Positions 28,276 through 37,160 of a DNA stretch of 64,000 nucleotides are shown piece by piece (position 1 is the first letter of the stretch; every line of letters starts with the position of its first letter). The notes beneath the pieces are model-generated. The model searched no databases, had not been told where the DNA came from, and saw only the letters and a list, made by a program, of their open reading frames with translations. Source of the DNA: Sphingomonadales bacterium (GTDB taxonomy: Bacteria > Pseudomonadota > Alphaproteobacteria > Sphingomonadales > Sphingomonadaceae); contig JAGWMZ010000016.1 of assembly GCA_028871475.1 (NCBI GenBank), positions 1 to 64,000 on the forward strand, written 5' to 3'. A program made the translations under genes and the position numbers.

Positions 28276-29088
28276 TCATCCAGGCGGGGAAACTGCCTTG
28301 CGCAGCGGACGGCCAGAACGGATCATGCCAGCCAGAAGCCTTGGCCAGCCTCCCAGCGCGATCCATAGTGGATTGTTGCTGCGCTGTTCCTCGGCCAGCC
28401 CATAGCGCAGCGGTTCGTCGCGTCTTTGCGCTCTGTGCGTTCCGAACAGCCGGTCGAAGATGATCACTACGCCGCCATAGTTGCAATCGAGATAGGCCGC
28501 ATTGCTGGCATGGTGCACCCGGTGATGCGCGGGCGTGTTGAGCACCCATTCAAGCACGCCCAGCCGGCCCACCGCCTCGGTATGCAGAAAAAACTGATAG
28601 CGCAGATCAAAGGCGAGCAGGGCCACCACCAGACGCGGGTCGAAGCCCGCTGCGACCAGCGGGGCATAGATGATCCACCCGGCTGACAGCAGATTGGTCC
28701 AGCCCAGACGGATCGAGGAGAGCAGGGTCATCTGCTGGGCGCTGTGATGGACCGAATGGGTCGCCCACAGCCATGCGATGCGATGGCTGGCGCGGTGGAA
28801 CCAGTAATAGGCAAATTCCACCGCAACAAAGCCTGCCACCCATGTTCGCCAGTCATGCAGCGGCCAATGGACCAGGGCATGGCGCCAGATCAGGCTATAG
28901 CCCCCGCCGATCACCAGCGCATTGATCGCCGCAAAAGGCAGCCCGCCCAGCGCCACACCCAGCGTCGCCATTGCCGTGCGCGCATCATATCCGCGCCCGG
29001 ATCGGATCCGCCATACCATCTCGGCCAGAATCATGATGACGAGCATCGCCAGCCATATCGGCGAGCGGGCAAGGGCAAGGCGCTCCAT
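28276..29088 (-). CDS. Sterol desaturase / fatty-acid hydroxylase family membrane protein
   Basis: About 270 residues with 4-5 membrane helices. The di-iron His-box set is clear: WFHRASHR (HxxxH), HSVHHS (HxxHH) and HHRVHH near the C-terminus. Members hydroxylate or desaturate lipids such as carotenoids, hopanoids or fatty acids at the inner membrane. Start chosen at ATG 29088 (MERLALARSP), which lies one base after the stop of the EF-hand gene, so both are probably co-transcribed. Substrate not determinable. Confidence 0.87.
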   Translation of the reverse strand: MERLALARSPIWLAMLVIMILAEMVWRIRSGRGYDARTAMATLGVALGGLPFAAINALVIGGGYSLIWRHALVHWPLHDWRTWVAGFVAVEFAYYWFHRASHRIAWLWATHSVHHSAQQMTLLSSIRLGWTNLLSAGWIIYAPLVAAGFDPRLVVALLAFDLRYQFFLHTEAVGRLGVLEWVLNTPAHHRVHHASNAAYLDCNYGGVVIIFDRLFGTHRAQRRDEPLRYGLAEEQRSNNPLWIALGGWPRLLAGMIRSGRPLRKAVSPPG

Positions 29089-29089
29089 C

Positions 29090-29518
29090 TCAGTCACCCC
29101 TGGCCATGGTGCGCAGGCGGGTGCGGGCCGCGGCCAGTTCAGCCTGGTCGACATAGCCATCGTGATTGGCATCGGCCATGTCGAACACTCGCATGGGGGC
29201 GTGAGCCATCTCCTCACGCGTCACCTTGCCGTCATGGTTGAGGTCTCCTTCAGCGATCATCGCCTCAATGCGCGAGGCGGCTTGCGGGCGAAAGGCGATG
29301 AGGCGGGTAAAGTCCTCACGGCTGATAACTCCGTCGCCATTGCGATCCATCCGCGCGAAACGGGCCAGACGCGCGGCCTGGAATTCGGCGCGGCTGATGC
29401 GGCCGTCATGGTTGGCATCGGCCTCATCGAACATGGCGGCGGGGTCGCGCAGCCCCTGCGCCGCAAGGGGGGCGGCGAAGGGCAGGAGCAGGGCAAAGGC
29501 AGCAAACTGGTGCTTCAT
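29090..29518 (-). CDS. Exported EF-hand calcium-binding protein
   Basis: 142 residues with a signal peptide (FAAFALLLPFAAPLAAQG). Four EF-hand loops follow one another: DANHDGRISRAEF, DRNGDGVISREDF, DLNHDGKVTREEM and DANHDGYVDQAEL. It probably binds calcium in the periplasm. It lies directly upstream of the desaturase-like gene and 12 bp after the small secreted protein gene, so the three may be one operon. No enzymatic domain is present. Confidence 0.88.
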   Translation of the reverse strand: MKHQFAAFALLLPFAAPLAAQGLRDPAAMFDEADANHDGRISRAEFQAARLARFARMDRNGDGVISREDFTRLIAFRPQAASRIEAMIAEGDLNHDGKVTREEMAHAPMRVFDMADANHDGYVDQAELAAARTRLRTMARGD

Positions 29519-29530
29519 GACAGTGTCTCC

Positions 29531-29941
29531 TCAGGGCGCGGTATGGCTGACGCCGCCCGACACTGTGGTCGAGCCACCCGCCGGGCCGGTTACGGTGGAG
29601 GAATAGCTGCCCGTGCCATCGCCATTGGCTGTGGCGGTGGTGCTGCGGCCCCAGGTGGTGCCGTTGTTGGTGGTGTGCGTCGCCCCGCCATTATAGGTTC
29701 CACCCGAGACGGTATGGCCACGCGTGGTGGTGGCACCATAGCCGCCGTTGGTCTGCACTCCGCGCGTGACGGCGGCGGTGCCGCCGCCGCGCACCGCGCT
29801 GGCGCTGGCCGAATAGCCACGCCCATAAGGGCCCTGCACGCTGCGATAGGATGAGCGCATGCGCTGTGCATCGGCTGCGCTGGCGGCGGTGATAGCAAAG
29901 AGAGCCAGCGTCAGGCTGGCAATGTGGAAGGTCTTGCGCAT
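29531..29941 (-). CDS. Small secreted Gly/Ser/Thr-rich protein, family unknown
   Basis: 136 residues. Signal peptide FHIASLTLALFAITAASAADA, then a low-complexity region rich in Gly, Thr, Ser and Tyr (RGGGTAAVTRGVQTNGGYGA, TNNGTTWGRSTTATANGDG). The last third repeats a short GTGSYSSTVTGPAGGSTTV-like pattern. A strong AAGGAGG ribosome-binding site precedes ATG 29941; the longer frame to 30382 is spurious. It may be a cell-envelope or extracellular matrix component. Divergent from the two-component genes. Confidence 0.7.
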   Translation of the reverse strand: MRKTFHIASLTLALFAITAASAADAQRMRSSYRSVQGPYGRGYSASASAVRGGGTAAVTRGVQTNGGYGATTTRGHTVSGGTYNGGATHTTNNGTTWGRSTTATANGDGTGSYSSTVTGPAGGSTTVSGGVSHTAP

Positions 29942-30089
29942 GATGTCCTCCTTGGTCGGGGCAAAAGAGTGTTGGCCCGACGAACAGGGAATGGGGCGCG
30001 AAGGTAAGTGGATGATGTCGCTGTGTAACGAAGTGTAATCGCATCCTGCGGGTCTTGCCTGCGCGCCGATGGAGGGGGAAAAGGAGGCC

Positions 30090-30830
30090 ATGGCGAACCC
30101 TGCTCTTCCCGATGCCAATAGTTTTATCGCGGTTGTCGAGGACGATCCCGAGATCGGCCTGCTGGTGGTCGCCCTGCTGCGGCGCGAAGGTTTCGCGGCG
30201 GAACTGTGCCGTGACGGCGTGGCCTTCCACCGTTTGTGCGAGCGGCGGCGGGTGGATCTGGCGATCCTCGACCTCATGCTGCCGGGCGAGGACGGCCTTT
30301 CGATCTGCCGCCGCCTGCATGCCAGGGGTGACATCCCTGTGCTGATGGTCACCGCGCGCGCGGAAGATGTCGATCGCGTCATCGGGCTGGAACTGGGGGC
30401 TGACGATTATCTGCCCAAGCCGTTCAACCCGCGTGAATTGCTTGCCCGCGCCCGCGCCATCCTGCGGCGAACCCGTGTCAGCCACCGCGTTGGCACGCTG
30501 GCTCCGCGCGGCGAGGGCTGGCGCTTTGGCGGCATGGTGCTGGATGGCGGCCGGCGAACCCTGACCGGATCGCATGGTCAGGAGATTGCCTTGACGGGCG
30601 CCGAATTCGACTTACTGGCGGCCTTTGCCGCGCATCCCCAGCGCGTGCTGTCGCGCGATCAGCTGCTCGACTGGACGCGCGGACGTGACGCGGCACCCTT
30701 CGACCGCAGCGTGGATGTGATGGTGGGGAAACTGCGGCGCCAATTGGCACTCGATCCGCAAGGGGGCGATCTGATCAAGACGATCCGGGGCGGCGGCTAT
30801 CTTTTTGCCGCCCCGGTTGAAAGGTTTTGA
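30090..30830 (+). CDS. OmpR-family response regulator
   Basis: 246 residues. Receiver domain with acidic EDD at 17-19, phospho-acceptor Asp61 (LAILDLMLPGEDG) and the conserved Lys in DDYLPKPFNP. The C-terminal winged helix is intact (LTGAEFDLLAAFAAHPQRVL, RDQLLDWTRGRDAAPFDRSV, IKTIRGGGYLF). Start at ATG 30090 behind an AAGGAGG site. Eight bases separate it from the histidine-kinase gene. By architecture it pairs with that kinase and acts on DNA as a phosphorylated dimer. Confidence 0.93.
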   Translation: MANPALPDANSFIAVVEDDPEIGLLVVALLRREGFAAELCRDGVAFHRLCERRRVDLAILDLMLPGEDGLSICRRLHARGDIPVLMVTARAEDVDRVIGLELGADDYLPKPFNPRELLARARAILRRTRVSHRVGTLAPRGEGWRFGGMVLDGGRRTLTGSHGQEIALTGAEFDLLAAFAAHPQRVLSRDQLLDWTRGRDAAPFDRSVDVMVGKLRRQLALDPQGGDLIKTIRGGGYLFAAPVERF

Positions 30831-30837
30831 TCGCGCC

Positions 30838-32178
30838 ATGACCTTGGGTACCACCCTTTCGCTTCGCATTGCCGCCATTCTGGTGGCGGGCTTTGTGGCG
30901 CTGCAATTCATTGTCTTCGGGGCGATGATCCTCCCGGGCCGCCATTCCTCCGATCACCCCTACAGCTTTCTTCCGCCGCGCCAGCTTGCCGTGGTGGTCG
31001 AAATGCTGGAGCAGGCAGACCCTGAGCGGCGCGCCCTGCTGGTCGGCGCGCTCGATGGATCGCTGCACACGCTGTCGATCATGCCAGCCATGCCCATCTT
31101 GCCACCCAGCAGGAACGCAACGGCCCTGGCGGTGGAGCAGGCCTATCGTGGCGCATTGCCGGGTCACGACGTGCACCTTTCGGTACGTAGCGCGGTCTTT
31201 CCGCGGCTGATGCGCGACATGGCCTGGCCCGGGCGGTTGCTTGCGCCGGCGACACTGTCTGTCTCGCTGCGCAGTGGCGGAGCGCTCGTCCTGGTCAGCC
31301 GCCCGTCTCCCCTCGTAGGTGAATTTCTCGCCGGGCGGGCGGCACTCGGGGCCGGGGCGGGCGTGCTCGTATTGGTCGCCCTGGCCTGGGCTGTGCGGCA
31401 ATCGACAAGGCCGATCACGCAGCTTGCCGCGCAGTTGCGCGATTTTTCGACCCGGCTTGATGCGCCTGACCTGCCGGTGGAGGGCGGCGCCGAATTGCGC
31501 GATCTGGCCGGGGCCTACAATGAGATGAAGGCGCGCATTGCCGCTCTGGTGAGCGAGAGAACGCGGATTTTGGCGGGCATCGCGCATGATCTGCGCACCT
31601 ATCTTACCCGACTGCGGCTCCGGGCCGATTTCATCGAGGATGCCGAACAGCGTGAGAGGGCTGCACGCGATCTCGCGGAAATGAGTCTGCTGCTCGACGA
31701 TACGCTGCTTTTCGCGCAGCCATCGCCAAGGCCCGTCGCGCCAGAGCGCATAGGGGTCGGCGCCGAACTGGCCATGCTGGTGGCGATGCGCCGTGAAATG
31801 GGGGACGAGGTTACGCTTGAGCCGCCGACAACCGAGGCCTTTCTGATGGTGGAACGGCTGGCCTTGCGTCGGATTCTGGCCAATGTGGTTGATAATGGCC
31901 TGCGCCATGGCGCCTGTGTCACGCTGCGCGTTTGCGTTGGCGAGTGGATCGACGTGCATGTCGCGGATAATGGCCCCGGCGTTCCACCCGAGATGCTGCC
32001 TCGCCTCGGCCAGGCTTTCGACCGGCTCGACCCCTCGCGTGATCGCAGCGCCGGTGGGGCCGGTCTGGGGTTGGCCATCACCCGTGCTTTGATGGACCGG
32101 CAGGGCGGGCATGTCGTGTTCCGAAATCGCGAGGCTGGCGGATTGGAGGTGATACTGCGTTTCCCCAAGGCAGGATAA
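30838..32178 (+). CDS. Sensor histidine kinase
   Basis: 446 residues. N-terminal membrane helix at about 10-32, a periplasmic sensor domain at about 35-165, a second helix at 168-186 and a HAMP domain. The phosphorylated His250 is in GIAHDLRTYLTRLRLR; the ATP-binding boxes NVVDNGLRHG, DNGPGVPPEML and GGAGLGLAI are intact. The proline normally following HDLRT is a Tyr here, as in a subset of EnvZ-like kinases. Cognate regulator directly upstream. Possible targets are the divergent secreted/EF-hand/desaturase genes, on position only. Confidence 0.92.
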   Translation: MTLGTTLSLRIAAILVAGFVALQFIVFGAMILPGRHSSDHPYSFLPPRQLAVVVEMLEQADPERRALLVGALDGSLHTLSIMPAMPILPPSRNATALAVEQAYRGALPGHDVHLSVRSAVFPRLMRDMAWPGRLLAPATLSVSLRSGGALVLVSRPSPLVGEFLAGRAALGAGAGVLVLVALAWAVRQSTRPITQLAAQLRDFSTRLDAPDLPVEGGAELRDLAGAYNEMKARIAALVSERTRILAGIAHDLRTYLTRLRLRADFIEDAEQRERAARDLAEMSLLLDDTLLFAQPSPRPVAPERIGVGAELAMLVAMRREMGDEVTLEPPTTEAFLMVERLALRRILANVVDNGLRHGACVTLRVCVGEWIDVHVADNGPGVPPEMLPRLGQAFDRLDPSRDRSAGGAGLGLAITRALMDRQGGHVVFRNREAGGLEVILRFPKAG

Positions 32179-32303
32179 GCCCGAGGAAAGCGCTGTGTTC
32201 TGTCCGGCATGTCCGATGTGCTGGGCAGAGGAACGCTTGGACCATAGGCTTCCACGGCACGGCGCAGGTTTGCGTTGCGTGAGCAGCATGGCATAGCAAG
32301 CTC

Positions 32304-32882
32304 ATGGATCGGGACAAACAACCAGGCACTGTTCGGCACCGGCGCGAACCTCAGCAACCACGCGCCGAGGAAACGCGCGCGCGTATTCTGTAAAAGGCGC
32401 GCGATGCCTTTGCCGGCGACCCGCCCACCAAGGATGCCCAACTGCACGTCGACTACGATATCGAGGGATCGGACGTGGGCTATCGCTGGTTCGCGCGGAC
32501 CGGTGCCAAGCCATTGTTTCCCTTGGGCTTCGGCCTGAGCTATACGACATTTTCCTCGAGCGGCCTGAAAACCGACGGGCACAGTGCCAGTTTCACTCTG
32601 ACCAATACCGGCCAGCGTGACGGCGCCACCGTCGGCCAGCTTTATCTGGTCAGCCGCAATGGTCGTCCCTTCAGACGGCTGGTCGGCTTTAAACGCGTGG
32701 ATCTGGCGGCAGGCGCCTCGGCGCCCGTGTCGGTGGCGATCGACCAGCGCCTGTTGGCTGACTGGAAAGAGGGCGGCTGGTCGCTTCCGGCGGGAGACTA
32801 CGGCTTTGCGCTGGGGCAGGATGCCCAGACGCTGGGGCCAGTCATTACAGTCAAGGTCAAGGGCGCCGTGTGGAAGGACTGA
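32304..32882 (+). pseudogene. Chimeric remnant: TetR N-terminus joined to GH3 C-terminus
   Basis: An ATG at 32304 starts a frame ending in EETRARIL, the start of a TetR-type DNA-binding domain. It hits TAA at 32391 exactly where TetR proteins usually have a Glu/Asp (EAARDAFA), then continues in the same frame as KARDAFAGD. From about 32415 the frame becomes the end of a GH3 glucosidase: VDYDIEGSDVGYRWFART, then FGLSYTTF and a fibronectin-III-like domain to the stop at 32882. Two unrelated gene ends are thus fused, most simply by deletion. GTG 32475 could in theory give a 135-residue product, but no catalytic part remains. Confidence 0.72.
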
Positions 32883-32889
32883 CGGACAA

Positions 32890-33267
32890 CTATGCCCCTC
32901 CTTTCGACAGGCTGGCAAGGTAGCGCGTGATCGCTTCGACCTGGTCCTCGGGTATCGGGGCCTTGTAGACGTCAATCATCTTGCGCACTTCCTTGTGCCA
33001 TTCTTCCGCCGAGAGTGGAGGCTGCATCAGCACCATCGAAGTGGAATGGCAGGCGCGGCAATTGGCATTGACGGCGTCGACGTATTCCCCTTTGGGATAG
33101 TCCTGATCGAAATCCTGCGGCAGTGAAACAGTCACGCTGCGCAGCATCGGGGGCGGAACAGGTCTGCCCAGGGCCGTCGGTTGCCTGTGTTCCGGCACGG
33201 AGGCGAAGGCCGGCGCCATCAGCACCAGTCCCAGCCCGGCGATCGCGGGAAAGAGCTTGCTCATCAT
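32890..33267 (-). CDS. sorB: Sulfite dehydrogenase cytochrome c subunit (SorB-like)
   Basis: 125 residues. Signal peptide (LFPAIAGLGLVLMAPAFA), then one class-I heme site, CRACH at residues 70-74, with a Met-rich stretch after it and a C-terminal helix (EDQVEAITRYLASL). It accepts electrons from SorA and passes them to the respiratory chain. ATG 33267 overlaps the sorA stop (ATGA). It is the last gene of the sulfoquinovose operon, where it would complete oxidation of released sulfite to sulfate in the periplasm. Confidence 0.85.
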   Translation of the reverse strand: MMSKLFPAIAGLGLVLMAPAFASVPEHRQPTALGRPVPPPMLRSVTVSLPQDFDQDYPKGEYVDAVNANCRACHSTSMVLMQPPLSAEEWHKEVRKMIDVYKAPIPEDQVEAITRYLASLSKGGA

Positions 33268-34499
33268 GCCTTGCCTCCCGCCATGACGGTCACAGTCTCG
33301 ACCCCGGCGCGCATATAGCCACCCGGGTTCCAGTTCATCCCCAACGGCTGGCTGACCCCTCTGGTGTTGGTGCAGCGGCAGGTTATCCTGCCTTTGCCGG
33401 CGGGCAATGCGAGCCTGTGCGTGAACCGCCGGAAGCTGTAGGGCCCCAGATCCTCGCCCAGCGCCGCCAGTTGCCAACTCTTGCCGCCATCGGTGGAAAT
33501 CTCGACTTTGGCCACGCCGCAATCGCCGCCCATGGCAATGCCCGAAAGCATCAGAGGTGCCCCTGCCGTCACCTTTTGCCCCTCGGCCAGATTGGTGATG
33601 AGTGATCGGGGCACCATCTTGTTGATCGGCTCCTTGGCATAATCGCTCGTGCCCGCGGGCACATCGCCAAAGGGCGTTGTGGGCACCTGATAGGCCTTGG
33701 CCATCCAGAAATTGTCGTCCTTGCCCGGCAAGACCTCAATGTCGCAGAGCATCTTGACCCAATAGGTCGAATACCAGCCCGGTACGATCAGCCTGAGCGG
33801 GAAACCGTTGAGCAGCGGCATGGCCTCGCCGTTCATCGCATAGGCGATCATCACCTCGCCATCGCGGGCGTGGTCGACAGAAAGCGATTTGCGGAATTTG
33901 GGCGCCTCGGCCACCAGGGCCTCGTCAAGCCCGCCAAAGCGCACATCGACCGCCCCGGCCTTGACCCCTGCCTGGCCCAGCACATCACGCAGCCGCACCC
34001 CGGTCCAGCGGGCATTGCCCATCGCGCCGTGGCCCCATTCCGCACCGGGCACAGACGGTACGAACAGGCCCCGTGAATTGCCCGAACACTGGTTGACCGC
34101 CACATACTCGATCGGCTCGAACCCATGGAGCAGATCGTGCAGCGTAAGTTCCACCGTGCGATCCACATGGCCGCGCACTGTCAGGCGAAAGCTGGAGGCA
34201 TCGACGCTTTCGGGAATATTGGCCCAATGCCAGCGGACGTAGAACTGGTCGTTGGGGGTCAATATGTGCTTGTCAAACACCTCCATCGGCGTTTCGAGCA
34301 GCGGCGGCCGCATCCTTTGCAGGATCATCTCGCCCTTTTGCGGAAAGGCCCTGGTCAGCGGCCGCCGCGAGGGTTTGCCCGGCAGCCCCAGATCGACCAT
34401 TGGCTGCGCGAGAAGCGGCGAGGACATGATGCCAAAGCCGCCGGCCGCCGCGCCAGCCAACAGATTTCGGCGCGAAAGGGCCGGATTGAAGTCTGCCAT
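33264..34499 (-). CDS. sorA: Periplasmic sulfite dehydrogenase, molybdopterin subunit (SorA/SoxC-like)
   Basis: 411 residues. Twin-arginine signal SRRNLLAGAAAGG, so folded enzyme is exported with cofactor. The molybdenum-ligating cysteine is Cys138 in VNQCSGNSRG; PLLNGFPLRLIVPGWYSTYW and the C-terminal dimerisation domain follow the sulfite-oxidase pattern. It oxidises sulfite to sulfate and hands electrons to the adjacent cytochrome. It begins 15 bp after glycerol kinase and overlaps sorB. Inside this operon it probably disposes of sulfite cut from sulfoquinovose. TMAO- or chlorate-type molybdoenzymes are excluded by the fold. Confidence 0.9.
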   Translation of the reverse strand: MADFNPALSRRNLLAGAAAGGFGIMSSPLLAQPMVDLGLPGKPSRRPLTRAFPQKGEMILQRMRPPLLETPMEVFDKHILTPNDQFYVRWHWANIPESVDASSFRLTVRGHVDRTVELTLHDLLHGFEPIEYVAVNQCSGNSRGLFVPSVPGAEWGHGAMGNARWTGVRLRDVLGQAGVKAGAVDVRFGGLDEALVAEAPKFRKSLSVDHARDGEVMIAYAMNGEAMPLLNGFPLRLIVPGWYSTYWVKMLCDIEVLPGKDDNFWMAKAYQVPTTPFGDVPAGTSDYAKEPINKMVPRSLITNLAEGQKVTAGAPLMLSGIAMGGDCGVAKVEISTDGGKSWQLAALGEDLGPYSFRRFTHRLALPAGKGRITCRCTNTRGVSQPLGMNWNPGGYMRAGVETVTVMAGGKA

Positions 34500-34514
34500 C
34501 CTGACGAGCGCTCC

Positions 34515-35990
34515 TTACGCGTGCCGGGCCAGTTCGCCGGCCAACAACTGGTGCCATAGCGACAGGCGGGCACTGCGCTCGTCCTCGCCCATGGCGGGCT
34601 GAAAGGTCTCGGTGCCCTGGCGCATCGCTCCGGCTTCGGCCAGCCCGGCATAAAGTCCGCAGCCGACCCCTGCCAGCATCGCCGCGCCCAGGGCGGTGGT
34701 TTCCACACTGATCGGCCGTTCGACTGACAGGTCCAGTATATTGGCCAGATCCTGCGCAATCCAGTTGTTTGCGCTCATGCCGCCGTCGATGCGCAGATCA
34801 CGCCATGCGGCGCCATCGGCGGCAAAAGCGGTTTGCAGATCATGCATCTGATGCGAGATGGTTTCGAGCGCTGCCCGCACGATATGCGCGCGACCCGTAT
34901 TGTGGGACAGGCCTGCAATATGCCCGCGAATATCGGCTCGCCAATGCGGCGCCCCCAGCCCGGACAGAGCGGGCAAGATGCAGACCCCCCCATTATCCGC
35001 CACACTGCGGGCCAGCGTTTCGGTTTCGGAGGCCGCCATCACCATGCAAAGCTGATCGCGCAGCCATTTGACAAGACTGCCGGCGACAAAGACAGATCCT
35101 TCCAGCGCGTAGCTGCGTTTCCCGCCGATTTGCGCGACCACAGTGCCGAGCAAGCGATGATGCGAACGCGGAATGCTCTGGCCGGTGCAGCCCAGTACGA
35201 AGGCACCGGTGCCCAGTGTGGCCTTGACCTGCCCCGGCATCAAACATTGCTGGCCGATGGTCGCGGCCTGCTGGTCGCCGGCAAGGCCGCAGATCGGGAT
35301 GGGCGCGCCAAACAGTTCGGGCGCGGTATGGCCAAACTGCCCGGCCGTATCGACGATTTCGGGCAAAGCGGCGCGCGGCACGCCATGCAAGGCGAGCAGA
35401 TCATCGTCCCAATCGGTGCCATCAAGCGCCATCAGCATCGTTCTGCTGGCGTTGCTGGCATCACTGATATGCAGGCCTCCGGTCAGTTTCCACACCAGCC
35501 AGCTTTCCACCGTACCAAAAGCCAGCGCATCGCCGGCCTCGCGCAGCGCGGGGCAGTGGTCGAGCATCCAGCGCATCTTGGTAGCGGAAAAATAGGGGTC
35601 CAGAACGAGGCCGGTCTTCCGCGCCACCATGGCTTCGTGACCAGCGTCGCGCATCGCCTCGCAGGCATCGGCCGTTCGGCGGTCCTGCCAGACAACGGCG
35701 GGGCCCAGGGGCGCCCCCCTGCGCCGGTCCCATGCCAGCACCGTTTCCCGCTGGTTGGTAATGCCAATGGCCGCGATCCGCGTTGCCCCACCGGCCTGCT
35801 CCACCATGGTGCGGGCACAGGCAAGCGTATGGGCCCAGATTTCGTCGGCATCATGTTCGACAAGCCCCGGCGCGGGATAATACTGGGTCAACTCGCGCTG
35901 GGCGGTGCCGCGCACGGTGCCGTCATGGCCATAGAGAATGGCGCGGGTTGAGGTCGTTCCCTCATCCAGCACCAGCAGGAAATCGCTCAC
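34515..35990 (-). CDS. glpK: Glycerol kinase
   Basis: About 491 residues, FGGY fold: N-terminal DEGTTSTRAILYGHDG, middle FGTVESWLVWKLTGG, and C-terminal PALSGLGAPHWRADIRG with DGGMSANNW. It phosphorylates glycerol to glycerol-3-phosphate. The start is GTG 35990, placing the FGGY motif at residue 8. A 66-bp gap with a hairpin separates it from the monooxygenase gene upstream. In this setting it should capture the glycerol freed when the sulfoquinovosidase cuts sulfoquinovosyl glycerol; GlpD and TpiA in the facing operon complete the route. Confidence 0.92.
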   Translation of the reverse strand: MSDFLLVLDEGTTSTRAILYGHDGTVRGTAQRELTQYYPAPGLVEHDADEIWAHTLACARTMVEQAGGATRIAAIGITNQRETVLAWDRRRGAPLGPAVVWQDRRTADACEAMRDAGHEAMVARKTGLVLDPYFSATKMRWMLDHCPALREAGDALAFGTVESWLVWKLTGGLHISDASNASRTMLMALDGTDWDDDLLALHGVPRAALPEIVDTAGQFGHTAPELFGAPIPICGLAGDQQAATIGQQCLMPGQVKATLGTGAFVLGCTGQSIPRSHHRLLGTVVAQIGGKRSYALEGSVFVAGSLVKWLRDQLCMVMAASETETLARSVADNGGVCILPALSGLGAPHWRADIRGHIAGLSHNTGRAHIVRAALETISHQMHDLQTAFAADGAAWRDLRIDGGMSANNWIAQDLANILDLSVERPISVETTALGAAMLAGVGCGLYAGLAEAGAMRQGTETFQPAMGEDERSARLSLWHQLLAGELARHA

Positions 35991-36013
35991 AGGCCCTCTC
36001 CGCCTGAGGCATA

Positions 36014-36032
36014 GGCGGGGGAATGCCCCGCC
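36014..36032 (-). other. Intercistronic hairpin before glycerol kinase
   Basis: GGCGGGG (36014-36020) pairs with CCCCGCC (36026-36032) around a five-base loop. No T-run follows on the minus strand. It sits in the only sizeable gap of the seven-gene operon and may tune the ratio of desulfonation enzymes to downstream genes. Confidence 0.5.
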
Positions 36033-36056
36033 ACCCATGCCGGTTATCGTTCTGTC

Positions 36057-37160
36057 TCAGATGGTCAGTGGGCCATGCTGAAGATGGGGCAGCACATGAC
36101 GGGCAAACAGATCGGCTTCCTGCGCATGGGGATAGCCCGACAGGATGAAGGCCTCGATACCTTCGGCCTGATAGGCGCGCAGCTTGGCCAGCACCTGATC
36201 GGGCGTGCCGACAATCGCCGCACCGCAGCCCGAACGCGCCCGGCCGATGCCGGTCCACAGATTGTCCTCGACATAGCCATCATTGCCCGCTGCCTGGCGC
36301 AATTCGGCCTGCCGCTGGACGCCGTAATTCTTCGCGTCGAGCGATTGTTCACGCACGGCGCGACCCGCCTCATCGTCCAGCTTGGACAGCAGGCGGCTGG
36401 CATAGGCGCGTGCCTCGTCCTCGGTTTCGCGTACGATGACATGAGCGCGGTAACCATATTTCAGCGTCCGGCCAAAGCGGGTGGCGCGCGCCTTCATATC
36501 GGCGATGGTTTCGCGGACCTTGTCCATCGTATCGGGCCACATCAGATAGACATCGCAGCCCTCTGCGGCACATTCGCGGGCCTCATGGCTGAGGCCACCG
36601 AAATAAAAGGCGGGGCACTGGCCCGAAATGGTGGTGATGCGTGGCGGGTCGAGCCTGATCTTGTAAAACTCACCCTCATGGTCGAGCGCCTCGCCATTGA
36701 GCAGCGTGCGGACAATCTTCATCACTTCGGTGGCGCGGGCATAGCGCGGGCCCGAGGGCAGCACTTCGCCGGGCATGTCGGAGGAGATGATGTTGACGTT
36801 GAGGCGTCCGCCTGTGCCGTCGGCGTTGGAACCAAGGATGCGGTCGAGCGTGGCGATGCGGCGCGCCAGTTGCGGTGGCCAGTCCTCGCCGATGCGGGTG
36901 GCCCAGAGCAGCTTTATACGGCGCACCTGTGTCGCCACGGCGGCGGCAAAGGCGGTGGTGTCGAGGCCAAGGCTGTAGCCGGATGGCAGCAGGATGTTGT
37001 CAAACCCGCCTTCCTCGGCGCGCAGCACGATGTTGCGGCAATGCTCCCAGCTTGATTTGAGGTAAGGGTCATGCACGCCGAGGAATTCGTAATCATCGTC
37101 GCACAGGGCTGAAAACCAGGCGATTTCGCATTGCTGTTCCTGGTGTTGTTGCTCGCTCAC
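36057..37160 (-). CDS. Flavin-dependent sulfonate monooxygenase, likely sulfoquinovose monooxygenase (SmoC-like)
   Basis: About 367 residues, luciferase-like (LLM) barrel of the SsuD group: AEEGGFDNILLPSGYSLG, LARRIATLDRILGSNADG, GRLNVNIISSDMPGE and AFYFGGLSHEARECAAEGC. SsuD relatives use reduced FMN and O2 to split C-S bonds of alkyl sulfonates. Next to a sulfoquinovosidase and an aldo/keto reductase, the best reading is conversion of sulfoquinovose to 6-oxo-glucose plus sulfite, the central step of the sulfo-SMO pathway known from Agrobacterium. Start is GTG 37160, overlapping the reductase stop (GTGA). An alkanesulfonate substrate cannot be excluded without assay. Confidence 0.82.
   Translation of the reverse strand: MSEQQHQEQQCEIAWFSALCDDDYEFLGVHDPYLKSSWEHCRNIVLRAEEGGFDNILLPSGYSLGLDTTAFAAAVATQVRRIKLLWATRIGEDWPPQLARRIATLDRILGSNADGTGGRLNVNIISSDMPGEVLPSGPRYARATEVMKIVRTLLNGEALDHEGEFYKIRLDPPRITTISGQCPAFYFGGLSHEARECAAEGCDVYLMWPDTMDKVRETIADMKARATRFGRTLKYGYRAHVIVRETEDEARAYASRLLSKLDDEAGRAVREQSLDAKNYGVQRQAELRQAAGNDGYVEDNLWTGIGRARSGCGAAIVGTPDQVLAKLRAYQAEGIEAFILSGYPHAQEADLFARHVLPHLQHGPLTI

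Noticed and set aside
30775..32289. 504-residue minus-strand ORF opposite the histidine kinase
   Set aside because: The kinase frame has all catalytic boxes, so the antisense frame is fortuitous.
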